Part shown: piece after piece, positions 7,918-15,837 of the stretch
Layout of the letters: each line of letters starts with the position of its first letter
Position numbering within the stretch: position 1 is the stretch's first letter
Origin: Arcobacteraceae bacterium
GTDB taxonomy: Bacteria; Campylobacterota; Campylobacteria; Campylobacterales; Arcobacteraceae
Length of the DNA stretch: 35,405 bases
Direction: 5' to 3'
NCBI GenBank assembly: GCA_023138835.1
Contig: JAGLOP010000020.1
Coordinates: 1 to 35,405 of the forward strand
Made by a program: the position numbers and the translations under genes
The notes under the pieces: model-generated
Told to the model about the DNA's origin: nothing
The model's database searches: none
Seen by the model: only the letters and a program-made list of their open reading frames with translations

Positions 7918-9213
7918 TTAGCTTATTTCTACTCTATTTCTGCCATTTTCTTTGGCTCTGTATAAAGCTTCATCACATTTTTCATACATATTTTTCTTTG
8001 TGTCGTTCTTTTCATATTGACATACTCCAAAACTGGCAGTTACTCCACCAGCGGTTTTATGTTCAATCTTTTCAACATTAGCTCTTAAGTTTTCAGCCAC
8101 GATAGCCGCATTTTCTTTTGAAGTTTTTGGCAGAATCATAACGAACTCTTCCCCACCCCATCTAGCAAATGTATCAGTCTCTCTTGTATTTTTTTCTATC
8201 GTTTTTGCTAAAAGTATAAGCACCTCATCACCTACAAGATGTCCATGAGTATCATTAAAACTTTTAAAGTGATCGATATCAACAAGTATCATACTAAAAG
8301 TTTCATCATATCTATCTGCTCTGGCAATTGAATCTTTAAATACTTCATCTATTTTATTTCTATTATAAATACCGGTTAAATTATCATAATAAACTTTATT
8401 TCTCATTTCTACTTTTTCTAAAGTCATAAGTGAGATATCAATAAATGTTGCTAAATATATATCTTTGCCATTTTCTCTACTGATTGGTATAAGATTGAAT
8501 TGAAATGATTTTGGTACAAACTTAGCAAAATCAAATATCATTACATTTCTTTTTGTAGCTCGTGTTCTTAACATAAGATCTATAAGTTTTTCATCATCTT
8601 TTAATAGTCCTTTATGTATAAAATCATCTTGTTCTAAAAATATATCTATAAAAGAATTATATTTAGTATTAAATTCCTCTATTTGTTCTATATGAAAAAA
8701 GTTTTTAAATGTTTTGTTTGCAAATGATATTGTTTCTAAGTCCGTCACTGCTAAAAAATGAGTATCAGCATCTATGATAGATTGTAATATTTTAGTATTC
8801 TTTATATTTTCTTTTTGTTTTGCTATTAACTTACCTCTTCCTACTAACATAGAAAAAAGTTCTTTTTCCTTTATAGGTTTAACTAAACAAGCACAAACAT
8901 TTAAGGATAAAAGTTCAGATATAAATTCATTATTATTAGATTCTGTTGTTACAAATATAGAAACATTATCATCTACAGCTCTTATTTTTTCAGCCATCTG
9001 CAAACCTGTAATTTTAGGTATATTTATATCTGTTATAATAATATCGGGTTTAAATTCTAAATACTTCTCATACCCCTCTTGTCCGTCGCTTGCCAAATAT
9101 AATGCAGCAACTCTTTTTTCAACCTGTTTAGCAAAAGTACTTTGCAAAACCTTATTTTCTTCAACATATAATAAAGTTACATCCTTCAACAATGAATAAT
9201 CCAAATCTAACAT
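7918..9213 (-). CDS. REC-GGDEF response regulator, predicted diguanylate cyclase
   Basis: A 431-residue protein. A receiver domain (about 1-130) has phospho-acceptor D62 (IIITDINIPK), an E18-E19 acidic pair, a TT-switch region and LVKPI lysine. A PAS-like middle segment (about 140-270: ADTHFLAVTDLETISFANKT) follows, then a GGDEF domain from YYDNLTGIYNRNKIDEV. The active site is GGEEF (353-357), and the inhibitory I-site RETD (344-347) stands at the correct five-residue spacing. Both cyclase activity and product inhibition are therefore predicted. It should make c-di-GMP in response to phosphorylation; no histidine kinase lies nearby. A GGGTTAAAAG stretch precedes the ATG and a possible -10 (TAGAAT) lies at 9294-9299. 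It is flanked by the 43-bp repeat, which hints at insertion into its present place. Confidence 0.93.
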   Translation of the reverse strand: MLDLDYSLLKDVTLLYVEENKVLQSTFAKQVEKRVAALYLASDGQEGYEKYLEFKPDIIITDINIPKITGLQMAEKIRAVDDNVSIFVTTESNNNEFISELLSLNVCACLVKPIKEKELFSMLVGRGKLIAKQKENIKNTKILQSIIDADTHFLAVTDLETISFANKTFKNFFHIEQIEEFNTKYNSFIDIFLEQDDFIHKGLLKDDEKLIDLMLRTRATKRNVMIFDFAKFVPKSFQFNLIPISRENGKDIYLATFIDISLMTLEKVEMRNKVYYDNLTGIYNRNKIDEVFKDSIARADRYDETFSMILVDIDHFKSFNDTHGHLVGDEVLILLAKTIEKNTRETDTFARWGGEEFVMILPKTSKENAAIVAENLRANVEKIEHKTAGGVTASFGVCQYEKNDTKKNMYEKCDEALYRAKENGRNRVEIS

Positions 9214-9334
9214 CTTTTAACCCTGTATTTCATATCTATCTCTAATCCTTTATTTAACTTTATATAAAGATTCATCATCTCTTTAAAAAACCCATTCTAC
9301 TATATTATTTGGTTAAATTTCTTATACCAATATT

Positions 9335-11383
9335 TTACTTTTTGATTAATCCAGCTTCGCACAAAAATGGGCTGTAGATGAAATCCATTCTCTTTATTCT
9401 ATCATATTTTGCATAACTAAGATATAAAATATCTTTTGCTCTTGTAACTGCTACATAAAAAAGCCGTCGCTCCTCCTCTAAAGAGCCGCCTTTACTCATC
9501 AAAGTTCTGTTTGGAAATCGCCCATCCATCAAGTCACATACATAAACTTCTGTAAATTCAAGCCCTTTACTGGCATGAATTGATAATAAATTCACTCCAC
9601 CACCCTCACTTAGCTCTCCGCCACCTAAAACCATCGCATTTATAAAGTTCTTTAAATTTGTATGTTTTCGTGATAATTGTTTTAAAGTTTCTGTTCTTCT
9701 TTTAGCTTTAAATACAGCGCTGTCTTTGATACTTGCATTTATCGTTCCATCTTTTTGTTTTGCCCGTCTATCACACAAGAGATCAACTATAGTTATAAAA
9801 AATTGACTTTGTTGGATATGTTTTAAAGCATTTAATGGACTGCTTATTCTTTTAAGCTCTTTAATAATTAGATAAAAATTAAATAAAAATGTAGCTCCTT
9901 CAACACTGAGTTTAGGATGTTTTAAGATAGCATTACTCAAAAAGTTTTCCCTATCATGTGGTTTATCAAGTCCTATATCTTTAAATCTGGCAACAGAACC
10001 CATCTCTATAAAATCATCAAAAAGTCCTAACTGTTCATTTTTTATAATATTGGTTTTATATGGATTTTTAATACTGTCATCTGGATTAAATAAGCCCTCT
10101 ATAACATTTCCATGACCTAATTTTATCAAAGCATCAAATATATCTTTTGCTATTGCTTTACCTATCCCTTTTCCATATTCAACCAAATGAATAAATGCCA
10201 TCATATCGTTAGGATTTATCATCAATGTCAGCATATCCAGCAATGCCTTTATCTCTCTTGCATCAAAAAAACTATGACCGCCTTTTCTTTTACACTCAAT
10301 TCCCAAGTCTCGTAAATTAGCTTCAATACCATCTGCACTTGAGTTGTTTCTGTAAATTATAGCTATATCTTCTTTTTTAGTTTGTGATTTACTAATATTT
10401 TGTGCGATATATTCATACTGATTATATAATTCATCAAAAGCTAAAAGTTGTGGTAGATGGGTATGATTTGTTCGTACCACTTCAAGATTTTTTTCATATA
10501 CTCTTTCGTTATGCTCTATGACTTTTGAAGCTAAATCCAAAATAGGCTTAGTTGAACGATAATTTTTAGTTAAAGTAAAAACTTGTGTATCATCGTATCT
10601 ATCATCAAATGATGAAATAATACCAATATCACTACCGTTAAAAGCATAAATACTTTGGTCATAATCCCCAACACAGAATAAACTTTTAGGCTTAAATCCA
10701 TCAAGAAGTTTACCTTGTAAGGGATTTGTGTCTTGGTATTCATCTACTAATATTTCTTTAAAATCAAACTCGTTATGTTCTTGAGCTTCAAGCATGGTTA
10801 AAAGTAAATCATCAAAATTTACATAACCATATTCTTTCTTAAGTACATTAAACTCATCAATAACATCTTCATAAATATCAAGATAATGCCCTTGGGCAAC
10901 ATTTCTGTTTGTTAACCAATCACTAAACTCATCATCATATCGGCTATTTAAAAACAATGAATATATATCATATAAATATCCACCGTCATATGGCGGTGCA
11001 TCTTCATGAATATTTACAAAAATCCGCTTTTCATAAACTGACTTAAATAAAGTTTTTAATTCATTTGGTTGTTTTAAAGTGATATTATAATTTAACTTTT
11101 TTAACAATTTATAACTCACACTGTGAAAAGTACCTGCCATAATACGACTTGCAATTTCTTTATCAAAAAAAGTTGCAACTCGACCCACCATCTCTGCCGC
11201 TGCTTTGTTTGTAAAAGTCAAAAGTAAGATTTGCTCAGGCTTCACTCCACTATTTAATAAGTGTCCAATACGACCAACAATAGTCGAAGTCTTACCGGTA
11301 CCCGCACTGGCAATTGTTAAGTTATGTCCTGCTTTACAAGTTGCAGAAGTGTGTTGTTCTTGGTTTAAATTAGTTAATGGCAT
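9335..11383 (-). CDS. UvrD/Rep-family ATP-dependent DNA helicase (SF1A)
   Basis: A 682-residue superfamily 1 helicase with the full motif set: Q/I region with Walker A ASAGTGKT (25-32), Ia LTFTNKAAAEM, II VDEYQDTN, III VGDYDQSIYAFNGSD, IV LTKNYRST, V LLSIHASKGLEF and VI EERRLFYVAVTRAK. It unwinds DNA 3' to 5' in repair or fork rescue. The length suits the family, and the tail SPFLCEAGLIKK looks normal, so this is the intact copy. It starts 16 bases after the CvfB-like stop with no visible Shine-Dalgarno sequence; translational coupling may compensate. A near-copy of codons close to its 3' end is found at 7872-7914. Confidence 0.95.
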   Translation of the reverse strand: MPLTNLNQEQHTSATCKAGHNLTIASAGTGKTSTIVGRIGHLLNSGVKPEQILLLTFTNKAAAEMVGRVATFFDKEIASRIMAGTFHSVSYKLLKKLNYNITLKQPNELKTLFKSVYEKRIFVNIHEDAPPYDGGYLYDIYSLFLNSRYDDEFSDWLTNRNVAQGHYLDIYEDVIDEFNVLKKEYGYVNFDDLLLTMLEAQEHNEFDFKEILVDEYQDTNPLQGKLLDGFKPKSLFCVGDYDQSIYAFNGSDIGIISSFDDRYDDTQVFTLTKNYRSTKPILDLASKVIEHNERVYEKNLEVVRTNHTHLPQLLAFDELYNQYEYIAQNISKSQTKKEDIAIIYRNNSSADGIEANLRDLGIECKRKGGHSFFDAREIKALLDMLTLMINPNDMMAFIHLVEYGKGIGKAIAKDIFDALIKLGHGNVIEGLFNPDDSIKNPYKTNIIKNEQLGLFDDFIEMGSVARFKDIGLDKPHDRENFLSNAILKHPKLSVEGATFLFNFYLIIKELKRISSPLNALKHIQQSQFFITIVDLLCDRRAKQKDGTINASIKDSAVFKAKRRTETLKQLSRKHTNLKNFINAMVLGGGELSEGGGVNLLSIHASKGLEFTEVYVCDLMDGRFPNRTLMSKGGSLEEERRLFYVAVTRAKDILYLSYAKYDRIKRMDFIYSPFLCEAGLIKK
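9395..9437. repeat. 43-bp imperfect direct repeat, copy 2 (inside helicase 3' end)
   Basis: Encodes the helicase segment around ILYLSYAKYDRI on the minus strand. Matches 7872-7914 at 39 of 43 positions. The distance between repeat starts is 1,523 bp. Confidence 0.8.
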
Positions 11384-11398
11384 ATATTAGAGTATTAA

Positions 11399-12250
11399 TT
11401 ATTTCTTTTTTAATTCCATATTAGTTTCATTAATTTCAATAATACCACCATCTTTTAACTCAGTCAAAGCCTTTTTAAATGCTTTTTTACTCATACCAAA
11501 AGTTTCATTTATATCGTCAGCATCACTTTTATATGTAAATCCAATCTTTCCGTCATTAGCTTTTAAAACTTCTAAAATTTTAGAACTTCCCACACCTTTT
11601 GAAGCTTTTTTACCAATTGGCTGTAGTGATACATCTATTTTTCCATCTTTTCTAATATCTTTGATATATCCTACTAGTTTATCTCCTATCTCAATAGGTT
11701 GAAAAATCTCATTATCAAATATCATACCTTCATAATTATTTGCGATTAAAACTTTATATCCAAGCGGAGTTTTGTGAAAAACCATTAAATTTACCTCTTG
11801 ATTTTTCTCTAACAGTTTTATATCTTTACTTAAAAATTCAGAAAACTTTTCAGTTCCGTAAAGTCTGTCAGTATCCAAATCCTCAACTATTCGTATAACT
11901 TTAGTTTGCCCTTTATGATAAATCGTTTTTTGATATTTTTGAGGCACTAGTAAATCTTTTGGCAATCCCCAATCCATAAATGCACCATACTTCATAGTAT
12001 CAACAACTTTTAAAGCTACATACTCATCTACCATACCTTTTGGAGTAAGCGTAGTTGCTACTAATCTATCTTCACTATCTGTATAAACAAATACATCTAT
12101 CTCGTCTCCTACTTCCATATCATCGGTTACATAAGCGTTTGGAAGCAATACAACCTCTTCATCCTCACAAATCAAGTAAAGTCCTGGTTCTGTATCTCTG
12201 TCAATTCTTAATCTGTTCATTTTCCCTAAAAATATATGTTCATTTATCAT
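11399..12250 (-). CDS. S1-like RNA-binding protein, CvfB/YitL family
   Basis: A 283-residue protein. Successive OB/S1-like units occupy roughly residues 1-70, 75-140 and 145-215 (YVALKVVDTMKYGAFMDWG is typical of the second; LVGYIKDIRKDGKIDVSLQP of the third). A winged-helix tail follows (about 225-280: ILEVLKANDGKIGFTYKSDA). This matches the CvfB architecture (S1 repeats plus winged helix); in Staphylococcus CvfB affects virulence gene expression and binds RNA. The target here is unknown. The ATG has GAAGAAG upstream. The gene lies 19 bases after the metal permease stop and 15 before the helicase gene, consistent with one transcript. Confidence 0.88.
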   Translation of the reverse strand: MINEHIFLGKMNRLRIDRDTEPGLYLICEDEEVVLLPNAYVTDDMEVGDEIDVFVYTDSEDRLVATTLTPKGMVDEYVALKVVDTMKYGAFMDWGLPKDLLVPQKYQKTIYHKGQTKVIRIVEDLDTDRLYGTEKFSEFLSKDIKLLEKNQEVNLMVFHKTPLGYKVLIANNYEGMIFDNEIFQPIEIGDKLVGYIKDIRKDGKIDVSLQPIGKKASKGVGSSKILEVLKANDGKIGFTYKSDADDINETFGMSKKAFKKALTELKDGGIIEINETNMELKKK

Positions 12251-12269
12251 TTTATCTTCTTCTTTTTTA

Positions 12270-13070
12270 TTATTTTTTCTTTTTTATTATCTTGGAGATT
12301 ATTAATCCAAATATTGATACTACTATTATAGATGCCCCACTGCTTAAATCATACATATATGAAAGTGTCAGTCCGCTTAAAGTAAAAACAGCAGCAAAAA
12401 TCACACTTAAAATCATCATAGTTGATAATCTATTTGCATAGTTTTCAGCTATATAAGTTGGTATTGTTAAAAGTGCAATTACTAAAATTAATCCTACAAC
12501 TTGAATAGCAGCTACAACGGTCAATGCTGCTAAAACTAACATCAGTGTATAAAAAAACTTTACATTTATACCACGAAGCTGTGCAAATTCACTATCATAA
12601 GATATTGCTAAAAATTCACGATAATAATATGTTACAAGTGCAACTATAACTATATCTAAAACTATCATATAATATATATCATTTAGTGAAACAGCAATAA
12701 TCGAACCAAATAAAAAGCTCATCAAATCTACATTGTACCCTGGGGTTAAATCGATTAAAATAATCCCAAGTGCCATCCCTGCACTCCACATTATTCCTAT
12801 AACTGCATCTATTCGTTCACGATTTTGTAAAGTTAGGTATGCGATTATTATAGCTGTAATTACCGCAAATATTGTCGCACCAAAAAGAATAGGAATGCCT
12901 AAATACAAAGCTATTCCAATCCCTCCATAACTGCTATGTGCTATCCCACCTGCTAGAAATGAGATTCTGTTTGTGACTATAAGAGGACCTATAATTCCAG
13001 CACTAATAGATACCAAAATCCCAGCTAATATTGCATGTTGTATAAAAGTATACGATAAAATATCAATCAT
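12270..13070 (-). CDS. Metal ABC transporter permease (ZnuB/MntB family)
   Basis: A 266-residue ABC-3 family permease with about seven to eight hydrophobic segments, and family features AGGIAHSSYGGIGIALYLG and the following ILFGATIFAV. It imports a divalent metal, probably zinc or manganese, with the ATPase encoded just upstream. I place the start at the ATG at 13070, which overlaps the ATPase stop by eight bases (ATGATTGA). The longer frame opens at GTG 13097 and would add MLLVLVGVV by reading further into the ATPase gene. The C-terminus ends in a Lys run (IIKKKK). No periplasmic binding protein gene is next to it. Confidence 0.9.
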   Translation of the reverse strand: MIDILSYTFIQHAILAGILVSISAGIIGPLIVTNRISFLAGGIAHSSYGGIGIALYLGIPILFGATIFAVITAIIIAYLTLQNRERIDAVIGIMWSAGMALGIILIDLTPGYNVDLMSFLFGSIIAVSLNDIYYMIVLDIVIVALVTYYYREFLAISYDSEFAQLRGINVKFFYTLMLVLAALTVVAAIQVVGLILVIALLTIPTYIAENYANRLSTMMILSVIFAAVFTLSGLTLSYMYDLSSGASIIVVSIFGLIISKIIKKKK

Positions 13071-13800
13071 GACTACACCCACAAGAACTAATAGCACCTA
13101 AACTATTAAGCAATTCAACTTCACAAATATGCTCATCATCTTTTATATCTCTTTGAATATTATCAAGAGTATGAAATACAATATTTTTATTTATATGTGC
13201 CACTTTTTTTGCATAATTTAAAAGTACAGAAATATCATGACTTACAACAATGATAGTCATTGTTTGATTTAACTGTTTTAACAAATCATATATTTCTCTT
13301 TGTCCTTTTACATCAATACTAGCTGTTGGCTCATCAAGAAGTAAAACTTTTGGATTACTGCACAATGCCCGTGCGATAAATACTCTTTGTCTTTGCCCTC
13401 CAGATAAATTACCAATTTTTACATTGGCAAACTCTTTCATACCAACTTGTGTAAGTGAATTTAAAGCACAAGAAACTTCATCTTTACCGTATCCAAAAAG
13501 TGGTCGTTTCCCTACAAGATGTCCCATAAGTACAACTTCAAGTGCAGTAATTGGAAAACCTATATTCAGATTTGTATTTTGAGGCACATAGCCTAAGTGT
13601 GATTTTTTTAAATCATCTCCTAATGTTATAGTTCCACTTTTTGGAGTAAGTAAATTTAGTAAAAGTTTTAAAAGTGTTGATTTACCACCACCATTTGGAC
13701 CAATTATTGCTAAAAAATCTTTATCATTTATAGTTAAATTTATATCTTCTAAGACATTAGTTTTATCATAGCTGAAAAAAAGATTTTTAATACTTATCAT
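13063..13800 (-). CDS. Metal ABC transporter ATP-binding protein (ZnuC-like)
   Basis: A 245-residue ATPase with Walker A GPNGGGKST, Q-loop YVPQNTN, signature LSGGQRQRVFIARAL, Walker B VLLLDEPTASID and H-loop VVSHDIS. It energises the adjacent permease. The GPNGGGKST form and the overall order are typical of zinc/manganese importers. The last residues, ISSCGCSHD, are unusually Cys/His-rich and could bind metal as a sensor; that is inference. Its ATG directly abuts the stop of the thioredoxin-fold gene, and its 3' end overlaps the permease start. Confidence 0.93.
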   Translation of the reverse strand: MISIKNLFFSYDKTNVLEDINLTINDKDFLAIIGPNGGGKSTLLKLLLNLLTPKSGTITLGDDLKKSHLGYVPQNTNLNIGFPITALEVVLMGHLVGKRPLFGYGKDEVSCALNSLTQVGMKEFANVKIGNLSGGQRQRVFIARALCSNPKVLLLDEPTASIDVKGQREIYDLLKQLNQTMTIIVVSHDISVLLNYAKKVAHINKNIVFHTLDNIQRDIKDDEHICEVELLNSLGAISSCGCSHD

Positions 13801-14258
13801 TAATTTAATACCTTTTCTAATTCTTGTTTTGTTGTAACATATTCAATATTTGTAATTTTAAAATTATTCAACTTTACTATCATAACTTTATCACATTTCT
13901 CAATATCAAGATAAACTTTCGTCATATCTTCATCATCTAATAAAAGAATAGGATATTTATAATCTATCAAATTATGAAGTACAATAAACTTCAAAAGAGA
14001 CGGTACAGCGGATAGATCCATCACAAATAAAGCATCTCTTTTGGCTAAAAAATCAGATTCTACAGTATCTAAATAATCTTTAACTAAATGCCCCGTCGAT
14101 TTTTGAAATACAAAAATAACTTCTCGTGTATCTTTTGTCAATTTATGTTCTTTATCAAATTGATCCAAAAGCTTAAAGGGCTGAATATTTGTATCTATCT
14201 TAATTGCTGCATTTATAAAAGTAAAATTTAAAATAAAAATTATAAATATTTTTAGCAT
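13800..14258 (-). CDS. Exported thioredoxin-fold protein without CXXC
   Basis: About 152 residues. An N-terminal signal peptide (MLKIFIIFILNFTFINA) suggests export to the periplasm. The mature part reads like a peroxiredoxin/thioredoxin scaffold (IQPFKLLDQFDKEHKLTKDT, then REVIFVFQKSTG), but serine-threonine replaces any CXXC, so it is probably not a disulphide oxidoreductase. Similar proteins in this phylum are often simply called hypothetical. The longest frame starts at ATG 14264, but its GAGGG would touch that codon; the ATG at 14258 has AGAGGG six bases upstream and is preferred. It is coupled to the metal ABC ATPase downstream, so a link to metal handling is possible but unproven. Confidence 0.7.
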   Translation of the reverse strand: MLKIFIIFILNFTFINAAIKIDTNIQPFKLLDQFDKEHKLTKDTREVIFVFQKSTGHLVKDYLDTVESDFLAKRDALFVMDLSAVPSLLKFIVLHNLIDYKYPILLLDDEDMTKVYLDIEKCDKVMIVKLNNFKITNIEYVTTKQELEKVLN

Positions 14259-14297
14259 ACCCATCCCTCTTTGATTTCGTATGATATCTAAAAAGTG

Positions 14298-14303
14298 ATT
14301 ATA
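14298..14303 (-). promoter_or_regulatory. Possible -10 box before the thioredoxin-fold/metal ABC genes
   Basis: TATAAT on the minus strand (context GTTTATAATCAC), three bases after the YdcF-like stop and 40 bases before the next start. It may give the metal ABC, CvfB and helicase genes their own promoter. It is weak evidence in AT-rich DNA. Confidence 0.35.
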
Positions 14304-14305
14304 AA

Positions 14306-15013
14306 CTAGATTTGACCTCGTAACTTAGACCATAGCAAACCAAGATATTCATGCCATGCAGTTTCTGTTCTTTGTAAATCTTGACCACTTGGCATTAATA
14401 AAAAGTCAATATTCTTTTTACCTAATATAACAGTTGGTGCAGGGATAGGGTTAAGTCCCTCTTTTTTAAATAATGCAATAGACCGAAGCATATGATAAGA
14501 TGATGTTACTAAAATAAATGGTTTTGTACCTAACAACTTTTTCATAATCATTGCCTCCTCTTTAGTATCTCTTGGTGTAGTGTGCATAATAATATCTTCT
14601 TTTGGTATACCTGATTGTATTAAAAGATTTGCATTAACTATTGCTTCAGGAATATCATAAGCACCTTCATATCCAGAGGTTATAATCTTGGCATTTGGTA
14701 TTTTGTGATAAAGTCTTAATACTTCCCAACCTCTAGTTTTAATATCACCGCCAAGAAGTAAAATATACTTTACATCTTTTGGTATAATTTCTAAATAACT
14801 GTGATGATTATTAAGAGGATTTATCATTATTTTACTAAAGCCGCTATTTGCCATAATTGCAATCCAAAGAAAACTAATGGTTAAAAATATTTTTGCTTTT
14901 TTATAATTATTTCTGTATAAAAATACAAATCCAACTATTCCTAAAATAAATCCTATAGACAACGGCATCAATATTGCAGATAATAATTTCTTTAATATAA
15001 ATCCTATTTCCAC
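14306..15013 (-). CDS. YdcF/ElyC/SanA-family membrane protein (DUF218)
   Basis: A 235-residue protein with two N-terminal transmembrane segments (about 10-31 and 37-57), then a DUF218 domain: YILLLGGDIKTRGWEVLRLY, IITSGYEGAY, TTPRDTKEEAMIMKKLL and FILVTSSYHMLRSIALFKKE. E. coli ElyC and SanA affect envelope integrity and peptidoglycan or lipid carrier metabolism; the biochemical reaction is not settled. The start is a GTG at 15013 with GGCAGG supplied by the end of amrB; the genes are two bases apart. Confidence 0.9.
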   Translation of the reverse strand: MEIGFILKKLLSAILMPLSIGFILGIVGFVFLYRNNYKKAKIFLTISFLWIAIMANSGFSKIMINPLNNHHSYLEIIPKDVKYILLLGGDIKTRGWEVLRLYHKIPNAKIITSGYEGAYDIPEAIVNANLLIQSGIPKEDIIMHTTPRDTKEEAMIMKKLLGTKPFILVTSSYHMLRSIALFKKEGLNPIPAPTVILGKKNIDFLLMPSGQDLQRTETAWHEYLGLLWSKLRGQI

Positions 15014-15015
15014 TT

Positions 15016-15819
15016 TTACCTGCCTAAAACAAAAGATGTATATCCAACAACTCTTGTACTGTCATTACTTGCATCTGCACTTGTTCTGTAATCCAGCATT
15101 TGAGATTGCATATCATGATTTCTTGCATATTCAACCAAAGCTTTAACTCCAATTATTCCACAAGCTTCACAACCTTGATTAAATTTTGCCATATCTAATT
15201 CTTTTATTGCATGTAAACAGATATCATCCAGAACCATCGCATCATCAAGATTGTAAAAATGACTTAAATCTGTACTAATTACAACAAAATTATCTTCATC
15301 GCTTAAAACTTCATCTATTATTGTTGAAAGACTGTGATATTCACAATCACTATAAACTATCTCTACTACTTTAGTATCTGGAAAATAATGCTTGATAAAC
15401 GGCATTTGAGTTTCTGTAGAATGTTCTTGATGTACTTTATCATCAAAAGTTAAAACATCATATTTCTTTTCTAAGTGTTGTGCAAACTCTAAATCTATTT
15501 CTAAATTTCCCAAAGGTGTTTCGTAAACTTCATAAAGTGACACACTGGCACCTTTGAAACCAAATTTATGAGATGGTCCAATTACTACTATTCTTTTTGG
15601 ATTAATTTTATTTTTGATTGCTTTAAATGCAGCATTGGCTGTAAAACCGCTGTATATATATCCGGCATGCGGTGAAATAATTGCTCTTGGAATAAAATTA
15701 AAATCTAATTTAAAATTTGAAGTTTTTAAAACATTATCAAAATGTTCAATATATTTTATTATCTCATCTGATGATGCCGGATAAAATGTACCACTTACAC
15801 TTGTTTTTCTAATACTCAT
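15016..15819 (-). CDS. amrB: MEMO-family protein, AmmeMemoRadiSam system protein B
   Basis: A 267-residue MEMO-like protein. Conserved metal-site elements are ISPHAGYIYSG (His), EHSTETQMPFIKHYF (His) and EACGIIGVKAL (Cys), plus STDLSHFY. The family is related to extradiol dioxygenases. In prokaryotes it commonly occurs with an AMMECR1 protein and a radical-SAM enzyme; the joint function remains poorly defined. AMMECR1 is encoded nearby (18103-18660) but the intervening gene is an MBL/cNMP fusion rather than a radical-SAM enzyme. A strong AAAGGAG lies before the ATG. Confidence 0.95.
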   Translation of the reverse strand: MSIRKTSVSGTFYPASSDEIIKYIEHFDNVLKTSNFKLDFNFIPRAIISPHAGYIYSGFTANAAFKAIKNKINPKRIVVIGPSHKFGFKGASVSLYEVYETPLGNLEIDLEFAQHLEKKYDVLTFDDKVHQEHSTETQMPFIKHYFPDTKVVEIVYSDCEYHSLSTIIDEVLSDEDNFVVISTDLSHFYNLDDAMVLDDICLHAIKELDMAKFNQGCEACGIIGVKALVEYARNHDMQSQMLDYRTSADASNDSTRVVGYTSFVLGR

Positions 15820-15837
15820 TTGATACTCCTTTGTAAC

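Noticed and set aside
8774..9199. Open frame of 141 codons on the plus strand opposite the REC-GGDEF gene
   Set aside because: Antisense to a well-supported receiver domain; Ser/Phe/Leu-rich composition typical of shadow frames.
12267..12293. Short tandem T-rich repeats near the permease gene end
   Set aside because: They simply encode the Lys-rich tail of the permease (IIKKKK) and the adjacent spacer; simple-sequence repeats of this type are expected at this base composition.
12055..12441. Open frame of 128 codons on the plus strand
   Set aside because: It lies antisense across the CvfB and metal permease genes and is rich in Leu/Ile/Tyr as expected for the reverse of AT-rich coding DNA. 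No ribosome-binding site or recognisable domain.
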